Translations under genes and position numbers: made by a program | NCBI RefSeq assembly: GCF_022763245.1 | Contig: NZ_JALEGV010000011.1 | Span: 186,001-250,000 of the forward strand | Source: Oricola sp. | GTDB lineage: Bacteria > Pseudomonadota > Alphaproteobacteria > Rhizobiales > Rhizobiaceae | Direction: 5' to 3' | DNA: 64,000 nucleotides | In this document: in pieces, positions 42,021 through 50,785 of the stretch | Layout of the letters: each line of letters starts with the position of its first letter | How positions within the stretch are numbered: the stretch's first letter is position 1 | The notes under the pieces: model-generated | Told to the model about the DNA's origin: nothing | The model's input: the letters and a program-made list of their open reading frames with translations, nothing else | The model's database searches: none

Positions 42021-43033
42021 CGGCTTTCTCCCGAAACAAGCACCCGTCTCGTCGGGAACCATGGTGCGTCGACGACCTTGCTCATCAGCCCCCAGATCCC
42101 CTGACGCGCAAAGAGCGCCACGATGAGGGTGAGAATGCCGAGAACGATCAGGTAGGTGGCCCCGTATTCGCCGAACCAGCGGTCGGCGAAGAAGTAGATG
42201 ATGGAACCGACGAGCACGCCCTCTATGCTGCCCAGCCCGCCGATCATGACGATGAAGATCGCGACGGTGGCCCATTGCGGCCCGTAGGCGGCCTCCGGGG
42301 TGATCCTCAACTGCGCCATGAAATAGATCGCGCCCGCGAGTCCTGTCCCCGCCGCGCCCGCGATGAACAGGAGGAAGCGGAGCCGCGAAACATTCACGCC
42401 CTGGCTCGCCGCCGATACGGGATTGTCGCGCATTGCCGTCAACGCCAGGCCGTAGCGCGACCGCAGCAGCCAATAGGTTCCGCCCACCGTGATCAGGAGC
42501 ATGAGCGCGCACAAGATGGACACGCCGATCGCGCGTTCATGGGCGCTGTACTGCGTCATCACGCGCAAGCTCATCCCGGCGCCGGCATTCACATAGCTGA
42601 AGTTCGACGTCAGGAGGCGCATGACCTCGGCCACCACCCAGGTCCCGATCGCGAAATACGGTCCGTCGAGGCGGTGGAGAAGCCCGTAGGTCGGAACCGC
42701 CAGCAAGACGGGCGCGATGAGGCAAAGCGGTACCGCGAAGAACGGATTGATGCCGAGATTCTGCGCCAGGGCGAACATGGCATAGGCCGCGACGCCGCTG
42801 AAAGCCTGCTGGCCGACGGAGACGAGGCCGCCATATCCGGCCAGTAGGTTCCACATCTGCGCAATCGCGATGTAGCAGCACAATTCCACCACCGAGCGGA
42901 TCGTGCCCTGGCTCGCCCACCACGGCATGGCGACGAGCGCGACAAGCAGGGCAATCCCGATGATCATCGCGGCGATGCCGGACTTGGTCTGGCTGCGAAC
43001 CTGCGCGCGCACGGTGCTCTCGAAGCCTGTCAT
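42017..43033 (-). CDS. livM: Branched-chain amino acid-type ABC transporter permease LivM
   Basis: The 338-residue inner-membrane protein has about 8-10 spans and LivM family blocks: 'LAGYGGLVSVGQQAFSGVAA' near residues 65-84, 'DGPYFAIGTWVVAEVMRL', and 'GGLGSIEGVLVGSIIYFF'. LivM pairs with LivH to form the channel. It starts 1 bp after the livH stop and overlaps the alcohol dehydrogenase start. Liv-type systems carry amino acids, amides or aromatic acids; the cargo here is unknown. Confidence 0.92.
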   Translation of the reverse strand: MTGFESTVRAQVRSQTKSGIAAMIIGIALLVALVAMPWWASQGTIRSVVELCCYIAIAQMWNLLAGYGGLVSVGQQAFSGVAAYAMFALAQNLGINPFFAVPLCLIAPVLLAVPTYGLLHRLDGPYFAIGTWVVAEVMRLLTSNFSYVNAGAGMSLRVMTQYSAHERAIGVSILCALMLLITVGGTYWLLRSRYGLALTAMRDNPVSAASQGVNVSRLRFLLFIAGAAGTGLAGAIYFMAQLRITPEAAYGPQWATVAIFIVMIGGLGSIEGVLVGSIIYFFADRWFGEYGATYLIVLGILTLIVALFARQGIWGLMSKVVDAPWFPTRRVLVSGESR

Positions 43034-43034
43034 C

Positions 43035-43892
43035 TCAAGACCTCCCGAAGATGCCCTGCGGGCGAACGATCAACACGCACAGGAAGACGAGATGCCCAGC
43101 GAGGATGCCGAAGCCGGGATTGATCCGGAACCCGATGGCCTGGCTCACGCCGAGCACCATGGAGCCCAGAAACGCACCCCAGATCGAGCCCATGCCTCCG
43201 ATGATCACCGCCTCGAAGGCGTAGATCAGCTGCGCGGGACCGTCGGAGGGAGCGACCGTGGAACGCAGCCCCTGGAAGAGCGCCGCGAAACCGAGGATGC
43301 CCACCGAGATCGCGGTCGCCCATGCGTAGACTGCCTTCGGGTTGATGCCGGTCAACGCGGCAGCCTCGACATCGGCAGCCGACGCCCGCAGCGCGCGTCC
43401 GAAGCGGGTGTAGCGCAGAAGCGCGTCCAGTCCGCCGGTCAGCACCGTCGCCACGACCAGAACGATGACGGGCAGGACGCCGATGAAGATCGGACCGATC
43501 TGCCATGACGCCTGCTCGATGCCGCCGCCCGGAATCGAGCGTGTATCCGCCGACCAGATCTGCTGCATCGCGTTCTGCAGCGCGATCGACAGGCCGAAAG
43601 TCGCGATGATCGAGGGAAGCGGATCCTGGCTGACGACGCGGTTGAGCACGGCGCGCTGCAGGACATAGCCGATCGCTGCGGCGATCGGGACGAGCAAGAG
43701 GACCAGGACGAAGGGTCCGACATGCAGCGACGCAACCAGCGAAACGCCAATCAGCGCCAGCAGGATCATCAGATCGCCATGGGAAATGTTCACGATCCGC
43801 ATGACACCGAACATCAGCGCCATCCCGAGCGCGTACTGGGCATAGAGGCCGCCCAGAAGAATGCCCTGAATGAAGCCGTCAAGCCACTGCAT
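43035..43892 (-). CDS. livH: Branched-chain amino acid-type ABC transporter permease LivH
   Basis: The 285-residue membrane protein has about 8 spans and LivH motifs 'FIQGILLGGLYAQYALGMAL' at the start, 'NISHGDLMILLALIGVSL', and 'YAFEAVIIGGMGSIWGAFLG'. Its start overlaps the livF end by 14 bases. With LivM it forms the membrane channel of the importer encoded here. Confidence 0.92.
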   Translation of the reverse strand: MQWLDGFIQGILLGGLYAQYALGMALMFGVMRIVNISHGDLMILLALIGVSLVASLHVGPFVLVLLLVPIAAAIGYVLQRAVLNRVVSQDPLPSIIATFGLSIALQNAMQQIWSADTRSIPGGGIEQASWQIGPIFIGVLPVIVLVVATVLTGGLDALLRYTRFGRALRASAADVEAAALTGINPKAVYAWATAISVGILGFAALFQGLRSTVAPSDGPAQLIYAFEAVIIGGMGSIWGAFLGSMVLGVSQAIGFRINPGFGILAGHLVFLCVLIVRPQGIFGRS

Positions 43893-44604
43893 GGCTTGCT
43901 CCGAAATAGGCCGCGGAAATATCCTCGCGGGGCACTTCGGCGGATTTGCCCGTCAAAGTCACTTTTCCCTCCAGCATGCAATAAAGTCGGTCCGAGGCCT
44001 TCTTCGCGAGGCCGACATCCTGCTCGACGAGCACGATCGCGGTGCCCGCCGCCGATATCGAGGGAATCGCTTCGTAGATCTCGTTGATGACCTTGGGCGC
44101 CAGACCCAGCGAGATTTCGTCGCAGAGAAGGACCTTGGGTTCGTTGAGCAGGGCCCGCCCGATGGACACCATCTGTTGCTGCCCGCCCGACAGGCTCTGT
44201 ACCGGATCGCGGCGCTTCTCCTTGAGGATCGGGAAGAGCCGGTAGACCCGGTCGAGCGTCCATGTGTCGCTCCCGCCCGCCTTGTGATCGATCGCCACGC
44301 GAAGATTGTCTTCCACCGACATGCCGGCAAACAGCCTGCGGCCTTCGGGAACGATGGCGACGCCCTGCGAAACCATCTGGTGCGGCTGCAGCCCGCCGCA
44401 GGGCTTTCCCTGCAGCCGGACGCTGTCGGGCGCCACTTTGAGCGCACCCATGACCGATTTCAGAAAGGTGGATTTCCCGGCCCCGTTGGCGCCGATAAGC
44501 GCGACCACCTCGCCCGGGCAGATCTCGAAATCGATGCCGAACAATGCCTGGAAATCGCCGTAGAAAGCCTTGAGCCCGTGCGTGGACAGAAGCGCTTCGC
44601 TCAT
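43879..44604 (-). CDS. livF: Liv-type ABC transporter ATP-binding protein LivF
   Basis: The 241-residue ATPase has Walker A 'LIGANGAGKSTFLKSV' (residues 36-51), the ABC signature 'LSGGQQQMVSIGRALL', Walker B 'PKVLLCDEISLGLAP', and the switch His is replaced in the usual LivF way ('IVLVEQDVGLA'). It energises import together with LivG. It overlaps livG by 4 bases. Confidence 0.93.
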   Translation of the reverse strand: MSEALLSTHGLKAFYGDFQALFGIDFEICPGEVVALIGANGAGKSTFLKSVMGALKVAPDSVRLQGKPCGGLQPHQMVSQGVAIVPEGRRLFAGMSVEDNLRVAIDHKAGGSDTWTLDRVYRLFPILKEKRRDPVQSLSGGQQQMVSIGRALLNEPKVLLCDEISLGLAPKVINEIYEAIPSISAAGTAIVLVEQDVGLAKKASDRLYCMLEGKVTLTGKSAEVPREDISAAYFGASHAVA

Positions 44605-45356
44605 ACCTCGATCCCCATGTAGACGCGTTTGACTTCGGGGTCCTCGATCACCTCGCGCGGCGGGCCCTCGGCGATCTTCTCGCCGAAATCGAGAACCATT
44701 ACCCGCTCGGCGACCGCCATCAGCGCGTGCAGGACATGCTCGATCCAGACGATGGTGATGCCCCGGTCGCGAATCTTGCGGACGAGTTCGACGAGGTCCC
44801 TGCCCTCGTCATCCGTCAGGCCGCCCGCGATCTCGTCGAGAAGCAGGAGCTTGGGACGGGCGGCCAGCGCCCGCGCCAGTTCCAGCCGCTTGCGGTCAAG
44901 CAGCGTCAAGGTGTCGGCCATCTTGTTGGCCTTGCCGCCCAGTTCGCACTCCTCGAGCACGGTGGCGCAGTAGTCGTAGACCGCGCTCTCGCTCTTGTTG
45001 CCGGCGAAACTGGCCGACACGAGGAGGTTCTCGAAGGTCGTCATCCCGCCATAGGGCAGCGGAATCTGGTAGGTCCGCCCAATGCCCAGGCGCGCGCGGC
45101 GGAAAGGCGGCTCGCCGCCCAGCATGTGGCCGTCGAACCGTATCGTGCCGGAATTCGGGCGAAGGTCGCCCGAAATCAGATTGAAGAGCGTCGTCTTTCC
45201 GGCGCCGTTCGGTCCGAGAATGCCAAGGACCTCGCCGCGCCGGACAGTGAAGCTCACGTCGTGGAGAACACGGTTCGCGCCGAACGACTTGCCGAGCCCG
45301 TCAGCCTGCAGCAGCGTCGGCGACGCTGCTGCAACTCCTTCGGAGGATCCCTCCAT
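44601..45356 (-). CDS. livG: Liv-type ABC transporter ATP-binding protein LivG, degenerate signature motif
   Basis: About 251 residues. Walker A 'ILGPNGAGKTTLFNLI', Walker B 'PKLLLLDEIAGGLTDDEG' and 'IVWIEHVLHALMA' are normal. The signature, which should read LSxGQ/E, is 'ADTLTLLDRKRLELARALA', so the Ser and Gly are missing. An asymmetric LivF/LivG pair would then have one standard and one altered ATP site. ATG 45356 follows a GGAG; an in-frame TTG at 45374 is an alternative. It lies just after the binding-protein gene. Confidence 0.88.
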   Translation of the reverse strand: MEGSSEGVAAASPTLLQADGLGKSFGANRVLHDVSFTVRRGEVLGILGPNGAGKTTLFNLISGDLRPNSGTIRFDGHMLGGEPPFRRARLGIGRTYQIPLPYGGMTTFENLLVSASFAGNKSESAVYDYCATVLEECELGGKANKMADTLTLLDRKRLELARALAARPKLLLLDEIAGGLTDDEGRDLVELVRKIRDRGITIVWIEHVLHALMAVAERVMVLDFGEKIAEGPPREVIEDPEVKRVYMGIEV

Positions 45357-45378
45357 AGTCTCCACCGCCGTCAAGGGA

Positions 45379-46674
45379 TCACTGCGCCCAGGGCAGGATC
45401 TTCATCTTCTGTTCGGGTTCGAACAGCTGATTGACCGAGTTGTCGACGATCTTGAGATCGTACATCCACTTCTCGCCCGGCACCCACTGACCGCCGAAGA
45501 TAGGCGTGGTCGAAACGTTCGGGTGCGGTCCGGTCGAGAAGTTCACCGGTCCGATCAGGGTGTTGAGGTTCGTCGCCTTGATGGCGTCGCGCACGGCCAC
45601 CTTGTCGAGCGGATTGCCGGACCGCTTGAGCGCGTCGATGGCGACCTCCCAGATCGCGTGGCTGTAGCCGAGCGGCTGCGTCCACTGGCGATTGGACTCG
45701 GCTTCCCACACGTCGGCGATGTCGCGGCTGACCTGGCCGGTCAGCGAGGACTTGAAGGGGAATGCGGGCGTCCACCAGACTTCCGAGGACATGCCATTGC
45801 CCAGATCGCCCATCGCCTCGACCGCGGACGGGAACAGCAGCGCCGCCGCCATCGTCATGGCCTTGGGGTTGTAGCCCTGTTGGTTGCACTGGTTCACGAA
45901 GGTCTTGAAATCGTCGACGAACGCGATGCCGCCGACGATCTCGCAGCCTTCGTTCTTGAAGGTCGCGATCTGCGCGGTGAAGTCGTTCGTGCGCGGCTGG
46001 AAGTAGCCCGGCTTTGTGACCTCGAAGCCCGCTTCACGCGTCGGAGACGGCAGGCCGTAGTCCTCGTTGCCCCAGGTCTCCCCGTCGATGTTCTGCGGGA
46101 ACAGCATGCCGACCTTGCGGTTGGTCTCGATCGTGTTCCAAAGGCCGACAAAGGTGTTGAGCGCCTCGTCGAGACCCCAGAAGAAGTGATAGGTCCAGTT
46201 GAACGGATTGTCGGCGCCGCCACGCGGGAAGATGATCGCCTGCCAGGGCGCACCACACGACACGCAGGGAATCTCGTAAAGCTCGGCCTGGTCGGCGGCC
46301 GCGGTGATCGTCGGCGTGGTCGAGGCCGGGATCAGCAGGTTCACTTCCTCGTTGAGGATGAGGTCGCCGGAAACTTCTGCCGAGCGGTTGGAGTCAGACT
46401 GGCTGTCCTGGACCAGGATCTCGACATTGTAGCGCTCGCCATTGACCTCGAGGCCGTCGGCCAGCAACGCGTTGATCTTCTCGACCATGTAGCCGTCGGT
46501 CTCGCCGAACAGCGCCATCGGGCCGGTGGCCGGCGTGACATAGCCGATCTTGATCGTGCCGGCCTGCGCGCGGGCGATGTTCGGCATGGCGAGCGCCGCC
46601 GCGCCCGCGCCCATTCCCTTGAGCACCGTCCGACGGGATGTCGACGTGATCAGCCTGTTCTTGAAGTGAGACAT
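45379..46674 (-). CDS. Liv-type ABC transporter periplasmic substrate-binding protein, Tat-exported
   Basis: The 431-residue type I periplasmic binding protein has a twin-arginine signal ('TSTSRRTVLKGMGAGAAALA', then 'MPNIARAQA', cleavage near residue 37). The mature part begins 'TIKIGYVTPATGPMALFGE' and contains 'LLIPASTTPTITAAADQAEL' and 'PCVSCGAPWQAI'. At this length it resembles aromatic/amide-type Liv receptors rather than leucine-specific ones. GGGAGG precedes the ATG. It heads the transport genes, 74 bp after the SDR. Confidence 0.92.
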   Translation of the reverse strand: MSHFKNRLITSTSRRTVLKGMGAGAAALAMPNIARAQAGTIKIGYVTPATGPMALFGETDGYMVEKINALLADGLEVNGERYNVEILVQDSQSDSNRSAEVSGDLILNEEVNLLIPASTTPTITAAADQAELYEIPCVSCGAPWQAIIFPRGGADNPFNWTYHFFWGLDEALNTFVGLWNTIETNRKVGMLFPQNIDGETWGNEDYGLPSPTREAGFEVTKPGYFQPRTNDFTAQIATFKNEGCEIVGGIAFVDDFKTFVNQCNQQGYNPKAMTMAAALLFPSAVEAMGDLGNGMSSEVWWTPAFPFKSSLTGQVSRDIADVWEAESNRQWTQPLGYSHAIWEVAIDALKRSGNPLDKVAVRDAIKATNLNTLIGPVNFSTGPHPNVSTTPIFGGQWVPGEKWMYDLKIVDNSVNQLFEPEQKMKILPWAQ

Positions 46675-46748
46675 GGTTTCCTCCCAGATGTCTGCGGTTG
46701 CAGTTGAAACCCGGGCGCGCCCTCCACGACACGACCACGGGCATGAAG

Positions 46749-47567
46749 TCACGCGATGCGCAGCATCGACCCCCCGTCGATCACGAATTGCGCCCCCGTC
46801 ACATAGGATGAAGCCGGCGAGGCGAGATAAAGGGCGAGCCCCTTCACATCCTCAGGATCGCCGATACGCCCGATCAGGGACTGGGCCTCGAAGGCCGCAC
46901 GGTCCGCCGGGTTCTTGAGCCTGCCGCCCGCGATGTTCGTCATGAACGGGCCTGGCGAAATGCAGTTGACGTGAATGCCGAACATGCCGAGTTCCATCGC
47001 GGTGTTGCGGACCAGATGGTCGACGCCCGCCTTGGCCGGCATGTAGGGCGTGCCCACGATCGCCTCGTTGATCTGCGCTGCCACCGACGACGTCACGATG
47101 ATACGCCCGCCGCCGGTCTTCTTCATGTGGCGTGCGGCGTTTTTGATGGAAGTGTAGACGCCGGACAGGTTCACCGCGATGACGCGATCCCAATGCTCGT
47201 CGTCCATCGCGTCGATCGCGCCGTCCGGGTTGCGGTCGCCCTCGGGCGTCAGGAAGCCGGGGCCGGCATCGATGCCTGCATTGGCGAAGACGACGTCGAT
47301 CCTGCCGTGCTTCTCGGCGACTGCGTCAAAGCCTGCCGCCATTGCAGCGCGGTCCGAAACATCGACCTTCTGCGACCAGACGGAACCGCCGGCTGCCTTG
47401 ATGGCATCGACCGTCTCGGCAAGCCGCTGTTCATCAATGTCGAAAATGCAGACATTCGCGCCGTTGTCGGCCATCACTTCGGCATAGGCGCGTCCGAGAC
47501 CGCTTCCGCCTCCGGTCACGATCACCGACTTGCCGCTGACGTCGAACATCTCCTGTACCGACGGCAT
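46749..47567 (-). CDS. Short-chain dehydrogenase/reductase, classical
   Basis: A 272-residue classical SDR: 'VIVTGGGSGLGRAYAEVMA', 'VVFANAGIDAGPG', Ser in 'IIVTSSVAAQINEA', and 'TPYMPAKAGVDHL' with Tyr and Lys. The Asp near residue 43 ('CIFDIDEQRL') after the second strand points to NAD(H). GGAGGAGG lies 5 bases upstream. It is the first gene of the minus-strand unit that also holds the Liv-type importer and zinc alcohol dehydrogenase, so two dehydrogenases flank the transport genes. Confidence 0.92.
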   Translation of the reverse strand: MPSVQEMFDVSGKSVIVTGGGSGLGRAYAEVMADNGANVCIFDIDEQRLAETVDAIKAAGGSVWSQKVDVSDRAAMAAGFDAVAEKHGRIDVVFANAGIDAGPGFLTPEGDRNPDGAIDAMDDEHWDRVIAVNLSGVYTSIKNAARHMKKTGGGRIIVTSSVAAQINEAIVGTPYMPAKAGVDHLVRNTAMELGMFGIHVNCISPGPFMTNIAGGRLKNPADRAAFEAQSLIGRIGDPEDVKGLALYLASPASSYVTGAQFVIDGGSMLRIA

Positions 47568-47762
47568 TCGTCCTCCTCCCCGAAAACGGTTCTTGGCGAC
47601 CGTTTCCGCCCTGCGGCCTGCGGCCTGCCGGGCACGGTGCCGATGGCAGGCAGCGACAGTTGACGCAAAACCCCGCCGCTCACTGAGCGGGGAGACTGCG
47701 ACATGTTGTCAGCTTAACCGCAGCGGGGACGGCGGTCACGGGTCATAATGGACATTTGGGGC

Positions 47763-47802
47763 GTCAGTTTCGGACATCGCTTTTGGCCTGTCCGAAACTG
47801 AC
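47763..47802. repeat. Perfect 14-bp inverted repeat between two SDR genes
   Basis: GTCAGTTTCGGACA (47763-47776) and TGTCCGAAACTGAC (47789-47802) are exact inverted copies around a 12-bp spacer, 13 bp past the stop of the SDR at 47816. No U-run follows on either strand. It may be a terminator-like structure, an operator, or the remnant end of a mobile element. A second palindrome, CCGCTCA-C-TGAGCGG, lies at 47676-47690. Confidence 0.7.
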
Positions 47803-47815
47803 CCGGAAGCACCCG

Positions 47816-48580
47816 TCAGATGCTCATTCCGCCGTCCACCATGTGCAGCGTTCCCGTCGAGAACGTACTCATGTCGCTCGCCAGAAACAACGCGGAAGCG
47901 GCGATTTCGTCGGGCGACGCGTGCCGGCCCATCGGGATGATGCTGTTGAAGAACTCCGTGCCGTCGCGGCCCGTCGCGGCCGTGAACCCGTCCTCGACAT
48001 TCTTCTGGAAACTGTTGTCGATCGGCCCCGGGTGAAGCGTGTTCACGCGGATGCGGCGCGGCGCGAGTTCCTTGGCGAGGCACCGCATGAGCCCGACCTG
48101 GGCATGCTTCGCCGTGATGTATCCGTAGACGCCCGGGTCACCTGTCACCCCCGCGACGCTCGACGTGATGATGATGCTGCCACCGTCACGCATTTTCGGC
48201 ACCGCGTTCTGGCAGGCGAGAAAGGCGCCGCGCACATGCACCGACAGGACGCTCTCGAAGACATCCAGCGGATATTCGTCGATTGGCGCGACGGTGCCGA
48301 AATTTCCGGCATTGCTCATCAACACGTCGATCTCGCCGAACCGCCGTGTCGCCGCCTCGACATAGGCCGCGGTCGATGCCGCGTCGGACACGTCGGCGGC
48401 GACCGTCAGCGCGGAGTCGCGATACGTCCCCAGTCCGAGACGGTCGAGATCCGGCTCATCCAGATCGACCAGCACGACGCAGGCTCCCTCCTCCAGGAAC
48501 CGCCGCGCAGTCGCACTTCCGAGACTGCCGCCAGCGCCCGTGATCACGCAATGCTTGTCCTTCAACAATGGTCCAGACAT
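47816..48580 (-). CDS. Short-chain dehydrogenase/reductase, classical
   Basis: A 254-residue classical SDR with 'CVITGAGGSLGSATARRFL', 'DVLMSNAGNFG', Ser in 'IIITSSVAGVTGD', and 'YGYITAKHAQVG' as the Tyr-Lys motif. 'VLVDLDEPDL' after strand two suggests NAD(H). GGGGAGGGG precedes the ATG. It is separated from the next SDR by the inverted repeats and 248 bp, so it is probably its own unit or follows the SMR gene. Confidence 0.9.
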   Translation of the reverse strand: MSGPLLKDKHCVITGAGGSLGSATARRFLEEGACVVLVDLDEPDLDRLGLGTYRDSALTVAADVSDAASTAAYVEAATRRFGEIDVLMSNAGNFGTVAPIDEYPLDVFESVLSVHVRGAFLACQNAVPKMRDGGSIIITSSVAGVTGDPGVYGYITAKHAQVGLMRCLAKELAPRRIRVNTLHPGPIDNSFQKNVEDGFTAATGRDGTEFFNSIIPMGRHASPDEIAASALFLASDMSTFSTGTLHMVDGGMSI

Positions 48581-48725
48581 TACCCCTCCCCTGAGCCAAG
48601 TTGGTCTCTTCGGCGCCGATTGAAATCGCGCCGGAGTTCTTCTTGAACCAGCAACCCATTAGCATCGCCTCACCGGCGCTTCCAGACGGTTGGGGAGGCG
48701 CCGGTCCGTCCGGGCCTTTGCGTTC

Positions 48726-49055
48726 CTACCCGCTTGCCGCCGACGACAAGGCATTCAACACCACCACGCCGGCGACGATCAGGCCAATTCCCAGAAAGGC
48801 AAAACCGTCGAGCGACTGACCGAACGCCAGGGCGCCGAGCAGCGTCACGCCTGCGATGCCACCACCCGCCCAGACCGAATAGGCGATGCCGATCGGCATC
48901 GTCCTGACGACGAGCGACATCACGTAGAACGCAAGTCCGAAGCAGATCAGGGCGAGAGCGGCAAATCCGATCTTCGTGAAGCCGTCTGACAGTTTGAGCG
49001 ATGCGGTCGCAAGGATTTCGATGGCGATTCCCGTCGAAAGCAGGATCCAATGCAT
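48726..49055 (-). CDS. Small multidrug resistance (SMR) family transporter
   Basis: The 109-residue protein has four membrane spans and the SMR signature: Glu13 in 'WILLSTGIAIEILATASLKL', 'SLVVRTMPIGIAYSVWAGGG' and 'LIVAGVVVLNALS'. Length and Glu match EmrE-type proton antiporters exporting cations. The ATG at 49055 is preferred over 49070 because AAAGGA lies 8 bases upstream. Export of a quaternary amine or guanidinium-like compound is possible; the subtype is not decided here. Confidence 0.9.
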   Translation of the reverse strand: MHWILLSTGIAIEILATASLKLSDGFTKIGFAALALICFGLAFYVMSLVVRTMPIGIAYSVWAGGGIAGVTLLGALAFGQSLDGFAFLGIGLIVAGVVVLNALSSAASG

Positions 49056-49131
49056 GGGCGTTCCTTTCATGTGCGATGCAAGATTCGATAGGCGCCAGAC
49101 TGCGGCACGTGACGCCTGACACGCCCGGGGG

Positions 49132-50370
49132 TCAGAGCAGTTCGAATCTCAGACCCGCATGCTTGGTGATCCGGTCACGCAAAAGCGGGCCGAGCGCCGA
49201 GGCCGGCGTCCAGAAGCCGCCGCCGACACCGATCCTGTCGGCATCTTCGGCGAGGCACAGGGCCGCCTCGACCAGCATTCTGCTTGTCGATTCGATCGCC
49301 GGATCGCCCTGTCCCGTGATGCGGGCCTTCAGGATCGTGCCGTCAGACATCTCACCGACCTGGATCAGTTCGTAGGAGCCCGTTTCGCGCAATTCGGCAG
49401 ACGGACCCTCGCCCGATTTCGGCAGCACGTGACGCTTCAGAAGCCGCCGGGTGGCAGGGATCGCCATCGCGATCAGGAAGGTCCGACCGAGCAAAGCCTG
49501 GCGCATCGCCACCCACCAGCCGCCGACGCCGCCTCTCGTCAACGCTGTCTCCGCATAGCTGAAATCGCGACCATAGGGATATTTGAGCAGCGCATTGGTG
49601 CGCCGCACGACCTTCGCGTTCATCGGCGCCATGAAGTAGGGATTGGTCCAGGCTTTCAGATCCTTGTCATAGGTGACGGAGACCGGCATCATTCGATCCG
49701 GCTCTTCCAGTCCCTGCCGCTCGCCCTCGGGACAAAGCGCGTAGGGATCCACGGACAGTGCATCGAAACCCGGATCCTTCTCGCGCAATTCCATGGCGTT
49801 CAGGAACGTCGCCGCGGTCCCGCCGCTGAAGCTGCCCTTCATCCGGGTGATCCGCGTGGTGACGCGCGTGCAGGGCCTGCCGTGGCGCTGCACCGCAGCC
49901 TCCTGCAGAAACTGAACGCCCAGATCGGAAGGGATCGAGTCGTGCCCGCAAGCATGCACGATCCGAGCACCGGTCTCGCGCGCCTCGGCCTGATGCGCGT
50001 CGATCATCGCCCGCATCCATTGCACCTCGCCCGTCAGGTCGCAGTAATGCGTGCCACTTCGGACACAGGCTTCCAGCAACTCCGTGCCGTGGAGAGCGAA
50101 GGGGCCGACGGTCGACACCACGACCCGGGTTCGCGCAGCCATTTCTGCCAGGAAGGCGCGATCATGGCTGTCCCCGATCAGGATCGCGGCCGTGCTACTG
50201 GCATCAGGAAGCGCCTTTCGCACCGCCTCTAGCTTGGTACGATTTCGCCCGCCGATCGCCCATCTCAGCCCGTGCGCTGCGATCCTGCGCGCCAAGTGAT
50301 GCGCCACGCGCCGTCCCGCGGCGCCGGTCGCGCCCCAAAGGATGATGTCGAAGTCGCGTGTCCCGCTCAT
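49132..50370 (-). CDS. Saccharopine-dehydrogenase-like / trans-acting enoyl reductase family protein
   Basis: A 412-residue protein whose N-terminus has a dinucleotide fold 'IILWGATGAAGRRVAHHLA', 'WAIGGRNRTKLEAV' and 'STVGPFALHGTELLEACV', then 'SGTHYCDLTGEVQW' and 'GFDSIPSD-like' HDSIPSDLG near residue 145. These match saccharopine-dehydrogenase-like oxidoreductases, including mycobacterial trans-acting enoyl reductases. True lysine metabolism is unlikely. It lies 76 bp upstream of the SMR gene and 30 bp after the 2TM gene. Confidence 0.85.
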   Translation of the reverse strand: MSGTRDFDIILWGATGAAGRRVAHHLARRIAAHGLRWAIGGRNRTKLEAVRKALPDASSTAAILIGDSHDRAFLAEMAARTRVVVSTVGPFALHGTELLEACVRSGTHYCDLTGEVQWMRAMIDAHQAEARETGARIVHACGHDSIPSDLGVQFLQEAAVQRHGRPCTRVTTRITRMKGSFSGGTAATFLNAMELREKDPGFDALSVDPYALCPEGERQGLEEPDRMMPVSVTYDKDLKAWTNPYFMAPMNAKVVRRTNALLKYPYGRDFSYAETALTRGGVGGWWVAMRQALLGRTFLIAMAIPATRRLLKRHVLPKSGEGPSAELRETGSYELIQVGEMSDGTILKARITGQGDPAIESTSRMLVEAALCLAEDADRIGVGGGFWTPASALGPLLRDRITKHAGLRFELL

Positions 50371-50400
50371 GGCCGACCTGCCGTCATCGCGCGCCGCCGG

Positions 50401-50679
50401 CTATTTGCGGCCCCAATCCCGCTTGCCCATCTCCTTGTCCGTCATGCGGTCGATGATCTCTTCCTTCCGGCGCGCACCGAAAACCGTCACGGCATGGATG
50501 ATGATGGCGACACCCCAGCCAAGCACCGGCCAGATCACCCAATATGAACCCGGCTCGGTCAGGAAATTGATCACCAGAAGCAGAACGCACACGACCGCAT
50601 AGACGGCCAGATGTTTGTAGAAGCCGAATTTGGCTTCCGCCCTGCCACGGGCGCGAATTGTCAGATCATCGGTTTGCAT
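50401..50679 (-). CDS. 2TM domain-containing small membrane protein
   Basis: The 92-residue protein has two membrane helices ('HLAVYAVVCVLLLVINFL' and 'YWVIWPVLGWGVAIIIHAV') with 'FYKH' before the first and 'RKEEIIDRMTDKEM' after the second, fitting the 2TM domain family. The domain is found fused to sensor kinases elsewhere; no function is known for the stand-alone form. GGGGGAAG precedes the ATG. Confidence 0.8.
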   Translation of the reverse strand: MQTDDLTIRARGRAEAKFGFYKHLAVYAVVCVLLLVINFLTEPGSYWVIWPVLGWGVAIIIHAVTVFGARRKEEIIDRMTDKEMGKRDWGRK

Positions 50680-50785
50680 TTCGTCTTCCCCCGCAAAGAA
50701 ATCGGGACAAGATTACTTTGCGGAAGACGGCATGCGTTGATGCCCGTCAATCACGGGATGGAAGGCCGGTTCGCATGATTACTTG

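Noticed and set aside
49132-50370. Lysine-pathway saccharopine dehydrogenase
   Set aside because: Only the dinucleotide fold and general layout match; neighbours are unrelated to lysine metabolism.
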